Below are positions 10,949-22,059 of a stretch of 64,000 bases of DNA, one piece after another; the stretch's first letter is position 1, and the number at the start of each line of letters is the position of its first letter. The notes below the pieces were generated by a model. It was not told where the DNA came from. It worked only from the letters and a program-made list of their open reading frames with translations, and made no database searches. Both the position numbers and the translations under genes were made by a program. This stretch comes from Isoetes taiwanensis (taxonomy: Eukaryota; Streptophyta; Lycopodiopsida; Isoetales; Isoetaceae): the NCBI GenBank assembly GCA_021234155.1, contig JAJEKV010000025.1:14708815-14772814 (forward strand), in the 5' to 3' direction.

Positions 10949-13329
10949 TACAATGGCTGTAGATGGATGTATGAACCATTATTGGCACGGTCGTCGGTAG
11001 CGAAGCAAATTGCACTTAAACCGATTTGGATCACCTCAAAATCAACTGCGTGTTGATTACCCTAAATGGCATGAATCTAGAAACTAGATTCTGGAGTTGG
11101 TATGTCTAAGCTGCACAAGTGATGCTGCCATCTGGTATCCACTAAATTATAGTAGAGCATGTTTCTATTTATTGCATAATTGTTGACCTTTTTTCTTGGT
11201 AGTGAATACCATTCCAGAGTGTTCAAAGTGCCATTTTCATGATCATTGTTAAGTAGATGGGATGGTTGGCCTTTGTGAAACATATTGAGACCTAATTAGT
11301 CCAAACTTATGCTCAGGAAACAGCTACACTATTGTTGTCATATTCCCCGTATAACGGAATGCAGAAGCAAAACAGCATATTCATATTTTCAGCATAAGGC
11401 GGCAGCCCGGGTCTAGTGTTAGCCTTGTTAGCGTCATCAAAATTTGTTAGAAGGGGTATTTCATGGCTGGCTGCATATTTGGGTGAATGCATATTTGGCT
11501 GCATATTTGGGCGAATGGTCTTTGTTGGGCAATATACATGAACCGAAAATCTCCCATGTAGTACTATGGCAGCATTAACAGTCGGGCTATTGCTTACTCC
11601 AAGCAAACCTTAGTAGTCGAGTTCTCCATTGGTATGGGATTGAATTTGACGTATACCCTTCATCAAAAGTTGAATCTTGGGAAGTGAGTTCTCATTGGTG
11701 ATGCTGCAGTGGTCTAGGTGATTTGACGTATTCTCTCCATATGTTTCTACTATTAATTATGCTCTAGTCATCATAATTGCAATGCCACTGCCACATGTAC
11801 AAAGACTGCGAACATTAGTAAGTAGAAGCGTTAGATATGTCAAGGCACATCTAAAACACACCCTTTCTCCATCATCTCAATAAATATGTCTAGTTGGTAT
11901 TAGACCCTTTTCTATTTAGGTTGCCCAAAGGATAAACCATTAGGTGGGTTGGCAGAATATTTTGTCACTAGATATGCCAATCGACGACCTAGGTTGGAAT
12001 GTGGGTTGCAAGATATGTAAGATGTATATGTGGTGTTATATACTACTTTACCTTTGTGCAATGAAAATACAAGCATATCGAATTGCTGAAGATACCAAGC
12101 AAAGTCGCGACTTGACGAGAACTTCGAAATGGCGACAATGTAATGCCAGTAAAATAAGGGGATCATAATTCGAATTTACTGATGCACCCTTTGCGAAGCA
12201 TATCTTATATAGGAAGGAAGAAACATATAAATTTATTTTTTGATCAATTATCCCCTTCTCAAATCTGATATTTCTACATTATAGACAGTTGACTGTACGA
12301 TTATCCTAGATGTGCAATCACATGCCACTTGCACTTACCAATGACCTTGAGAGTTCGAAATACATTTACTCAAGCTACGGCTACTTTGGCGGTATAAGTA
12401 AGTGAGGACGTAACCAATGCATACCATATTTGCAGCCATTTTAGCCTTTACTCCAAGCAGTACCTTCAGTCATCCTGCCGTAGAATTTCTTGCCATGTTT
12501 CCCATCAGGAATCTCCTTGCGCATTTTTTTCCGGATTTCTCTGCACTTGCATAGTCATGAATTTGACGCGATCATCTTATTTGAAAAACACATCACATAA
12601 ACAAGTCTATCCATGAACATACTTTATTTTGTTCATCATTATGGCTAGAATATACTATACAAAAACTTGAAGTTAAAATATTCAGAGAATTTAGAGTTAA
12701 TAAGATGACAATGATGTATCTGGCCAAACAAATATAAAGAGGAGGGCACCATTTGAATTATGCCTCTTGTTATTCTAATGAGACAACCAGAGAAGCATAT
12801 ATGATCATGATGCAATATGAAGAAATCATATCCAATGTTTAAAAAATATGTTGAAAAGGGTAGCCAAAAGGAACAGGTATGTACCACCAAAACGGTGGAA
12901 ATCGGCACATGGAAAGCAAAATCCAACTACTTCCGATCCATTTTTAGGTTTCCTTCGTGGCTCTACCAGAGCATGAAGATCACTGAAGAGCATACAACCA
13001 TGTAAGCAAAGCTATCTACCTCTCGAATAGCTGATTTGCGCGCCAAACTAACCTAGACAAGCCCAAATCCTTGTTACTAAAGGAAAAGATTCGAAAAAAA
13101 AATCTATGTTGGAAGATAAGATTACAAAAAACTAACACAGATGGAGATAAACTGTTCTTTCAAAATTTGAAAGATGGGTTGAGGTTTAAGCTAGATATAA
13201 AGCAGATAAAAGCAAAATACAACCTGCCATACCTCTTTCGAGCAAGGAGCACCAGTTAGCCGGTTTCCAAAGTCGTTGTCGAGCAACACGATCGACTGAT
13301 GGTTTACAACCAACAATGGGGTTGGAGCA
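10949..13329. other. No gene recognised
   Basis: AT-rich spacer without a convincing frame. A short direct repeat GGCTGCATATTTGGG-type recurs near 11468-11512. Confidence 0.4.
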
Positions 13330-13383
13330 GTTTGTGGCATATTCTGGGCATATACTGGCTTATACCTGGAATATGCCACAAAC
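13330..13383. repeat. Inverted repeat, possible hairpin
   Basis: GTTTGTGGCATATTC at 13330-13344 is repeated exactly in reverse complement at 13369-13383. The stem can extend inward with a few mismatches, leaving a loop of about 7 bases. It may be the tip of a foldback element; no target duplication was seen. Confidence 0.6.
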
Positions 13384-14871
13384 CCACATGAACGAGGGTT
13401 TGCCCCCCTTAGGGGCAACCTAAGAAGGGATTTATGATCTTTAAAGGGGTCGTGATTAGTTTCAAAGGAGGGAATAATAAATATCTATAGACGGGGTCGT
13501 GATTATTCAAGTAAAGAGGAACATGCTATGTTAAGAAGAGTCTTCGTCCTTTAAAGGGCATCAAATATTAAAATGGGGCATCAATTTTAGAAAGAGAATT
13601 ACATGCGTTCAAAAGTCAGACTAGTAACTTGTTAGGTATCGACCAAGCGACCAACTCTCTTGGGCAACCAATTAGGATATGCGACCTGCCTGAGATCAGA
13701 TATAGGCAACGACATCTTCTGAAACAATAGAATATCAGAGGCGGCCACAACAGATCGGGAATTAATTGTAGTGGAGACCGATTAGAAGATCCATCGAACA
13801 GTTTAGAGGCAGAAAGAAAATTGGCGGTTTGTCTATGATTGACAATCGGATCAAAGGAGAATTATATGAATTTCAATTGGGCAGCTTGGACCAGGGCCAT
13901 TTTGAATTTCTAAGCTAGTGGTGAATTTTCCATTGATTAGAGGTTGTGGTATGGCAGTGATAATCGTAGTCAATTAAGCCAGTGATTGAGCGGTGATTAT
14001 AGTTTTGCTAGTAGCCCTTTCGGAGATGAATCCAGTTGGGCGGGAAAGTACACGTACCATATTAATTGTCATGAGTAACGAACAGATTTTGTAGAATTAT
14101 CTCTGTTGTTATGCTTAAGCATTGATATTATATCTTTCAAGGATCAATTTTCCCTCAATAATACCAAATAGCATGCTATTCTTTGATTTGATTTTGCTGG
14201 ACACCATCTTTATGTTGGAGCAATTGGAGAAGATGTACACGTCAACCTCGAGCGCCTTCTTTCTTGATTTCTTTGTCTTATTTGATTCAAACCCATTTCT
14301 TGATTTTCTTTGTTGATCCAGAAAGCTTCTGAGTCGAAGTGGTGGATTAAGCCTGCCAGCCTTGTAAGGGCTTGCATTCCACATAATTCCTCTAATCAAG
14401 AGCTACATATTGATACCAGAATCTTCACAATTATCAAGCATAATTCAAGATTGACTTGTGGTTTTTTGAAAGGAATACCTTCAGACTTGTGGAATTCTCT
14501 AATTATCAACCAGCATTTTCCTAAAGATCTATTCCTTCCAGAATACTCCTTCGTGCCGAGTTCAGTTGAATTTGAAGTTGAAATAATTGAATCGCGGCTT
14601 TAGGAATTCATTGGCAACAAAGAAATTGCAGCATCGGGCATTTTCAATGTTGCGACTGGGCCGACACTAAAATCGTGGTCAAGGTGTACTCCGAGCAATG
14701 ATTCATGCTTATGGTATCTTGATTTCATGCAATTTGGCTGTGATTTGGCTCCCCATCTTCTTAATCATAGATAGCTTCTTTTCCCTATTCTTTGCTTTGC
14801 CTTTTGATTTCCCCTCCTGCGGTACACCCATTTTCCTCGTGCTTTTATAGTTTTTCCCTGGTTCTTTTGTA
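13384..14871. other. Spacer and likely LINE-C 5' leader
   Basis: The related phrases GGGGTCGTGATTA at about 13446 and 13494 form a short direct repeat. From about 14.1 kb the DNA is open in several frames (for example 14310-14603) but shows no known domain. It may be the 5' leader of the LINE that follows. Confidence 0.3.
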
Positions 14872-17735
14872 ATGGAATCTAAAAGTGAAGATTACCCTAA
14901 TTTTCTTTCTATTCTTCACACTTTTGCTGATTTTGCGCCTTTTGATCATCCCAAGCTCCTTCAACAGTTAAGATCTTTTCATGAAAACCCAAAAAATTTC
15001 ATTTTCTTTGGTAATTTTGCTAACGTTTTGAATGGGTAGTCCTCAATGGATCCTCTGTCTTTCAAACTTCCTTGCTGGGATAATCTTTCCAAAGATCCTG
15101 ATTATAGAGGTCAATTGCCTGTCATGGACCCCGTTGCTAATATGCCTCTGCCTTATGGTGAAAAGAGATCGACCCATCAAAAGCATTAAGATGACTCCTT
15201 CAACAAGGTCCTCAGAAATCTGCTTTTCGTGCCAAAAAGTTCGACATCTTTAATGGTATTTCCTTGGATCTCCCCTCTGTGCATGCAGAGTTAAATTCTT
15301 TTCAAGATTCTACTGTACTTGTGAAGGTAAATAAACATGGAATCAAATTGGACAAACTTTGGTCTTTCTGCCTAAATCTTCACAAAGGCATTTTGATTAA
15401 TGATGTCTATTAGCTTCAATCACCTTACATAATGATTGAATTTGGAAGCAAGAGAACTGCTAATTTCTTTCTCAATCATGGTCCCTTGGCCTTTGAATCT
15501 TTTCAGGTTTCCTTTCTCAAATGGGACCCTAAATTTGAAATTGCTAACTTAGACAAGCTCTGTGTGGCTCTACAACTCTTCATGGCCTTAATCCCATTTA
15601 CTGGAATGAGAACTGTCTGAAACTTCTTTTTGACTCAATTGGATCTTATATCTGTACGGAATACTCTCCTTGCAGACCTCCATGCTCCTTCATTCAACTT
15701 GACATTTCAAAAGATATCCCCTGTAGATTCCCTTTCTGGATGCCTTTGGACAAAGAGCCAATCGATCCTTAAGATGGTCTGGTTTGCCACCTCACTACCA
15801 AACTTGTACGGTCAGGCACTTTTGGTATGAAAATTGCAAGGAAAAATTGGACATTTCTGGGCAGATGGAAAGTCAACCTGTTAACATGTTTGACAATTGT
15901 CAAGTCAATCAGCAGGTCAATCAGGTCATACAGGTGGACCACAAATCTAGTCAAGAAGTCAACAGTCAATATTTGAATCAAAACTCAAATGGCCAGGTCT
16001 CTTCCAAATTTAACAAAGTGTTTGGTGGACCTTATGACTTTAATATCATTTCTAAAGACAACAAATTTGTCTGGATCAAGGTCAATGGCGATTACAAAGA
16101 GAATTGAGGAGGAAAAAAAAGATTAAAGATGCTTTCGGGCTCGGGAAGATAAAACAATTCAAAATAAGGGAAGTGTTTCAATTAAGACGATACCTAGCAA
16201 GGAAAAAAATATATCTCTGGTGGTGAAAGTGTTACTAAATCACGAAGGTACAGCAAAAAAGACAAGTATGGATAAAGATAAGATCAGAAATCTGCATAAT
16301 ACCGTGAATAGAATCATTGTGGATGCCAAGGGCTTATCCAAAAAAAATGAGTCAGTTCTTGACTCTTCAAATCCCTACAAGGGTAAGAGTGATCCATTAG
16401 GCAAGAAAAACAAACATAGTAAAGTATTGAAGCAAGTTGATTTTGTCAATGAGAAAGAAATTGAAGCTGAAATAAACCCTTTGGATACCATAGTGGAAGT
16501 TGTCCCTGCTCCACCTCCAGCTGTGGTAGACTTTGACAAAGTGGCCAACTTCGACAAAGGAGATTCACATACAACCCGGTGCACAAAGATCATTTGGAAG
16601 ATAACGGACCAATCTCTCTGGTATCTCTAACCAGTTCCAGGTATTAGCTGACCTTAACCCTGACCTTGATGTGGATTTAATGTTGAGCAATTGTCCTTCT
16701 ATATCCGACCATGTAACAAGTTCATCCCCTTCTACCAAATCTGATCATATTCAGCCACCTTTCATTGACCTTTCCCCATCCACTGATATGAACATTCCTT
16801 CTCCATGCACTATCTCCTCTGAAATTGCTGAGCAGTTAGCTTCATTACAAGAGGGATTCAAGTTGGATTCACAACAAATTGTACAACAAGTCTGTTCATG
16901 AAATCTAATGGATGAAAACATAGTCCAAGATACTCCAGATAGGGAATTGGATGCAATCAAGGAGATTAATAAAGATAAGGGATGCAATATTGGAAAATGT
17001 GGGAATACAAAACGTTGTTGCTAATCCAAACCGTACAGGCTCTTCCCCCTTATTCTGTTTTGATTGTAAAAGGGATAAGAATATAAATTCAAATGTTGAT
17101 TCCACATCTTCTCTCTATAAAAACAAGATGTTTGAATTTGTTCCTGGGGGGATCTCGGATGACCGTGATGGTGAGCTTGATAAGGAAAATTGGGAGAGGG
17201 ATGACTTTCTATCTGATAATCCTTCTCTTGTTTTAAGCAAGAAATCCATGCCCTCTAGAGCTAAGATTAGAGTTGAAACTAAAAAAAATGATTTATTCTT
17301 AACTGATCTTACCAATTTGCACAATACTCCTGCTGCTAATACTAGGAGTAAAAATAAAATGGGAAAGGGGAACAGAAGATCTGTCAGTTCTAATTTCTCC
17401 CTTTACTTTTCCTTCCTGTTTTTAGCCCTTCTTATGAAGATTCTCTCTTGGAATGTTAGGGGTATCAAAGGCCCTCTTAAAAGGAGGAGAGTTATCTCCC
17501 AAGTCAGAAATTACAATGATGATATTATCCTTCTTCAGGACGTCAAGCTTCCCAAATTTGAAATCTTTAATCTTGGTGATTGGATTTACCCTAGTGCCTC
17601 TTCCATCTGGATTGAAGCTAGTGGTAGGAGTGGTGGCCTTATCATGATATGAAAAAACCTTAAGCATATCTCTTTCTATAATTCCCCATCTAAAATGTGG
17701 CAGGCTATTATTTATACTATCCAAGACTCTGGTTT
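14872..17735 (+). mobile_element. LINE-C (plus copy), 5' half: ORF1 and start of endonuclease
   Basis: A L1-type plant LINE. ORF1 begins near ATG 14872 (MESKSEDYPNF) and is broken by stops. At 15432-15620 it has YIMIEFGSKRTANFF, HGPLAF and FLKWDPKFE, the pattern of the DUF4283 domain of plant LINE gag-like proteins, which bind RNA. A long charged linker follows (16220-17400). At 17434 the endonuclease starts (MKILSWNVRGIKGP, with LLQDVKLP and GGLIMI). An in-frame TGA follows at 17650-17652. The element is cut at about 17735 by an 8.4-kb insertion and resumes at 26105. Confidence 0.8.
17434..17652 (+). pseudogene. LINE-C endonuclease (APE-type), N-terminal piece
   Basis: The frame gives SWNVRGIKG, the first motif of apurinic-type endonucleases of LINEs, in which the Asn binds the metal. 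It is followed by DIILLQDVKLP, where relatives have Glu in place of the Asp (ILLQE), so the metal-binding residue appears changed. SGRSGGLIMI follows. The protein stops at 17650-17652 by TGA where relatives have Trp. The rest of the domain, including GDFNNTP, lies at 26128-26523, after the insertion. In life this enzyme nicks target DNA to prime reverse transcription. Confidence 0.8.
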
Positions 17736-17758
17736 AAAACCAGAGTCTTGGATAGTAT
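17714..17758. repeat. Perfect 22-bp inverted repeat at an insertion junction
   Basis: The arms are 17714-17735 and 17737-17758, with a single A between them. The left arm is LINE-C coding sequence (ATACTATCCAAGACTCTGG...). The right arm is its exact inverted copy and abuts the inserted transposon, whose transposase frame stops at 17758-17760. Confidence 0.95.
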
Positions 17759-20134
17759 TAACCTTGGGCATCCTCCTTCCACATCCTGATTCCCTTTTCA
17801 GGGAGCCACTCCCTATGCCCTGGCCTCATCTTGTAGAACATTAGTGGCCATCCATCCTTCATGCAGAACTTGAAGAGTAGAGGTTCCAAATGACCACATA
17901 AACGGTCCTTCTTATCAGGGATAAAACCTTTCACGAATTCCTTCCAATTAGGAACCTCTGACACAAGGCAAGGTGAAGGAGACTTTGAACTGCACTGCCT
18001 GAAGAGTTGCATAAGCTCTGGAATAGTCAATGCATCTGATCTTCTCATTAGAGTAGAGTAGTTTCCAAGGAGGGCATCTATGTCATCGTGGGTGTGTCCA
18101 ACCATCATGAATCCCAGCTGCACTTGATCAAAGACACCTAACCAAACCAAGTATGACAAGTAAGAGAAAAGATATATGTTCTTATTTTGACCTGAGCAAT
18201 TATCTAGCTGCAAGTAAAGCCTCCTAGGCAACTTGTTCGGTACCATAGGGCCCTTGATAGGAGGCATAAAAACATTTCTACTGCCATTTACCATTTTTGT
18301 CCTAAGGGCATCCGTGTTTAAAATTGCTCCACCCCAACAGCTTTCAGGACGATCTGTATCTCTCAAATGGCCCCAACTCCAGTGTCTTCAAGGTATAATT
18401 CAAGGATCCCACATGAAAATTAGAATCATCAGACCAGAGGTCCAGTGAGAAGTGGCCCAAGGCACCTATACCATGCCCGTGCATGAGAGCACCTGTAACA
18501 TTCACCTTCAGTCGTTCACCCCTCCACACAGACTTTGCTAGCTTTTCTAGATGAGGAACCATGGTCTTATTCTGATCCATCTTGTCATGTATAATGGTTA
18601 AAGCGTGCTCAGGAGATCTATGAGACAAAGCTCTCCAGGACCAGTAAAGGCTCCTACATGAAGTCTGGGCCGTCATATGTGATTTTCTCTCCATTGCAAG
18701 TTCCCTTCTTTCATTTGGATCTCTGGTTTTAGCAAGCTTTTCCTTTATGACAATACAGGTGTTACACTTAGAAAATGCTATCCTCTTAGCTATTGCCACC
18801 TCTGAATGATTCTCTTTCCATGCAGACAGAAAGGACGATGGAGAAATATGCTTGCCTGTCATCTCTGTAACGGTAATATCTACTTCTTGGTGTATATCCT
18901 TCTTAGTCAAGACTGAAGGTAGCCTCTTAACATTTTGTCTGCTACCCTCGCTCGTAATTTTCGAGCAGTGTGGCATTGTCTCTGCGTTTTCATCTATGAA
19001 CATAGATAACACAGCATTGCCAGCCAAAGTATGAGACCTTGGCTTCTTAGAACCACTATTTCCGTGCTCAGCAATTCTGTGGCCACCCATGAAGAGCTTC
19101 TTCCACTTGTAAAAAGTGGAAATGGGTATGCCATAGGCTTTATGCCATGCTTGCACGCACACCTGCTTGTTATTCAACATCAACTTGCCCACACTACCAT
19201 TTTCAGAGCAAAGATCTAGCATGTTATATGCAAAGGTTGTGCGCTCGGAGGACGTCATGTTCCAGTAAAACGTTCTCATGCAAGCTATCTCCTTGGATGT
19301 AAAATTTGCACAGCATCTTTTCATGCAGCACAATGATGACCTGAAGTCTAAAATAGCCTCAGCACTAGTTTTCCTTTCACATTTGGTCTGTGCGGGACGT
19401 GTCCTGAGTCTCCGATTGACCATGCGGTAAGGTCTCTTTTTTGTGACGCCAATTTCGGGTCTAATGGCATAAGGTTCATTCTCCACATCCTTCTCCTTCA
19501 CGGCAACCACGAGAGTAGAAACTGGAATGTTATCAACAAGCACGAAGGCTATGGGCCATCTTACAAGGTCATGCAGTTGGGGCATTTCTGCACAGGCTTG
19601 GCAACACATAGAGATCTTTTCAGGCATTGGAAATAGGCTCATGATAGTAGCAGCTATCGAGCCTTCCCCTAACTTCATGTCAGCAACAGCATGGTTTGGA
19701 TCGGCAAAAACGATAACACTACACCCGTAAGCCATGTGGCAGCATTCATGCATGAGTGTGCATGTCTTCTCGATTAGCTCATCTCTAGAGAGCCCTTGCA
19801 CATGATTTGTCTCATTATTGCCCAACCTCTCATTGCCTCCGACCTGCCAATTTATGCGTTTAATCTGTCCTGGTGGCGTGCAAACTTCTTCATCTCCCAC
19901 AAGCTGAACATCAATGTCCTTTTTGTACCACAAGACAAAACTCCCAATAGCTTCACCAAGTTTTTCTATTTCTTGCTCAGGACTTGGTAGTGGCAGCTGT
20001 CCATCGAAAACATTCACAACTGAAACAACCATCATACCCTCCGGGACATTCGAATTGTGATGTCGCTCGAAGTTGTGGACTCTTCCTTCTGCCACCTTCC
20101 TCCCCAGCACATAAAGCGAGATTAAATCCGCCAT
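17758..20134 (-). pseudogene. DUF7869-like putative transposase, one frameshift
   Basis: A 596-codon minus-strand frame (20134-18344) continues, after a one-base shift in a GGGG run near 18375, in a second frame to 17758. Together they encode about 800 residues. The N-terminal region (ADLISLYVLGRKVAEG, then GQLPLPSPE, then GEAIGSFVLW) resembles the DUF8039-like N-domain of plant transposon proteins. The middle has a C-x2-C pair (CNTCIVIKEKL). The C-terminal part has YLQLDNCSGQNKN (18183-18216) and GHTHDDID (18076-18099), the hallmark of DUF7869, an RNase H-like domain whose acidic residues suggest a transposase. The frame is otherwise long and clean, so the element is fairly young. The C-terminus ends at the inserted inverted repeat and is probably truncated. 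The family assignment is from memory of motifs. Confidence 0.7.
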
Positions 20135-20156
20135 CCTACAAAAGAGTGATCGTCAA

Positions 20157-20405
20157 CATCGCGGTCGCGATCTTCCTCAGCTAACAGAGCTCTCTTTTAA
20201 GGAGTCAATTACGTAATGACACTTGGGAACTAAAATATGGTCAGAACAATCGCCTCCGCGATCTTATCTAGCATTGATAAGATCGCGGTCGCATTTTCTG
20301 TAACCATCTATACTTGCTACGACTCCGATACAACTTTGATCAGGACTGGACATCACACGCCAATATTAGTTTTGCTCTTCTAGGGGAGATCGCGGCCGCG
20401 ATCTC
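20157..20405. repeat. GATCGCGGYCGCGATC palindromes, cluster 1
   Basis: Copies lie at 20157-20174, 20248-20264 (one arm diverged), 20281-20293 (partial) and 20386-20405. The last is a perfect 20-bp palindrome, GAGATCGCGGCCGCGATCTC. The cluster sits just upstream of the minus-strand transposase start, where a promoter or transposase-binding region would be expected. Confidence 0.9.
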
Positions 20406-21312
20406 CTTACGTACAATAGTTAAAAGATTGACTCTGACACTAAAGCATTACTCTTACCTCACAGGGCTCCAAATGGTAGCGTTAGTGTCTCCTCGAAGCC
20501 AACAAGCCGTCAGAAGCTGCAGTGCCAGTATCATAGAAAGGGAGAAAGAAAACATTTTATAGTAGACACAGCAGAGTGCACATGGAAGGCAAAATGTTTA
20601 TATTTCCTAAATTAGCTTAGTGGTTTGCGGAAAACATCTGTTTTTAAATATTCCAATCTGAAATACCGGCAGGTATCATATAAATGCATATATTAAATAG
20701 GGTTCTTTCAGTAAAAACAATCCAATGCCAACATTTGTGAAAGGAAACCTTCTTTAAGGATAAATTATGTGGTATTGATCATCAACTATCAGCACAGTCT
20801 TAACAGATAGTAATTATCAGGCACCATTGTTGCAACATTAACTTTCAATTAACTTTACTGAGAAATAGGCATCAGGATAGCTCTCTTACCTTGCCCGAAC
20901 GACAAAATTCGATGGAGTGGAAGAAATCGAATTTATTAGAGTGGCGCTGGGAAAGCGGAATATCAGCGCCTTCATCAGCGCCTTCAATTGTTGCTGGAAT
21001 CTGCAGCAAAGCCTTCTTAGAATATGGCTGCTACTTTAAGCGACTTCGGCGGCTCAAGATCTTGCAAAACACACTAATTCGAATTGGCTTTTCCCCGCTT
21101 CAATTCCAATTGTTTGTTCTGAAATTCAAATTTGCACATTCTTGTTTGTCCGTAATCTAATGTCTATTTAGGGCATTTATGCCGCTTTTCATTACGGTGC
21201 AATTAATGGCCGGTATGCGCGCATAAAATTTGAGCAGCGGGCGTCAATTCGATAAAGACCTTTAGTACAGTTTCCGCTCTAACGTTAGGGCACTTTCGCG
21301 CGGGGCGCATTC

Positions 21313-21421
21313 ATGGCGGTAATTAATCACGGTGGGGCGATCATTATCTGACCCGGTAATTAATATGTACGACGGGTAATTAATACATCCGGCGGGTAAT
21401 TAATGCCGGCAGGTAGTTAAT
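21313..21421 (+). repeat. Periodic GGTAATTAAT motif, about 20-bp step
   Basis: CGGTAATTAAT or close variants occur at 21317, 21354, 21373, 21393 and 21412. The last four steps are 19-20 bases, about two helical turns. A TATA-like TCTATATATTTAG follows at about 21530 and an ATG at 21684. The layout suggests a promoter-proximal array of binding sites within the transposon. Confidence 0.7.
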
Positions 21422-21683
21422 GCACCCGGCCGTACGGCAATTATGGCGGGCACGGACAACTAGGCACCATTATGGCACGGTATTTATGCGCCATAATGGG
21501 TGGCGAGCATTTAATTTTGCAAACGCGTCCTCTATATATTTAGTTCCAGCCGCGCCATTCCCGCATATTGTTCCAGCGCCCGCGATCTTTATCAGTCGAG
21601 CGCCTAGCGCCTTCGAGCAATCATCGCCTCAGCAACCTCGACCAAACAACCATTTTTTCATAATCCGCCTGTGCCCGCGATCC

Positions 21684-21711
21684 ATGGCACCAAAGGACGT
21701 CCTCAGAGAAG
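21684..21711 (+). CDS. Possible first exon inside the transposon
   Basis: ATG GCA CCA AAG starts a short frame (MAPKDVLREG) about 150 bases after the TATA-like box at about 21530. It ends at a good donor, G before GTAAAT. A candidate acceptor (TTTGTTTACAG) lies before 22061. The downstream coding pieces are too broken to prove the join. The protein is unknown. Confidence 0.25.
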
Positions 21712-21736
21712 GTAAATCCTACCATTTCAGCTCAGT

Positions 21737-22008
21737 AAGATCGCGGTCGCGATCTTTCTTAGCAGATTGTTTTATAATTTTTGTAGTATAGATGCTCGGC
21801 GGGGATCGCGGCCCTTGAACTTGTTGAGTATAGCTTTTCTTGTTTTGTCGGCTTAGGCGCTAGACAACATCAGCGGCCGCGATGGTGCGAAATAATATTT
21901 AGTTTGTTGATCTTAGCATTATAGGTTTTTGTAGTACCTTTGTTGGTGCTTTTATTGCTTGGAAGATGCATTCATTTGTTCTCGAAAGGATCGCAACCGC
22001 GATCCTTT
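21737..22008. repeat. GATCGCGGYCGCGATC palindromes, cluster 2
   Basis: AAGATCGCGGTCGCGATCTT at 21737-21756 is complete. Partial copies lie at 21803-21814 and 21868-21884. AAAGGATCGCAACCGCGATC lies at 21985-22004 with its arm extending to 22008. If the exon at 21684 is real, all of these are in its first intron. Confidence 0.85.
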
Positions 22009-22059
22009 TGAGTAGTTTATATTTTCTATCATGCACTAAACTCATGCTTTTGTTTACAG

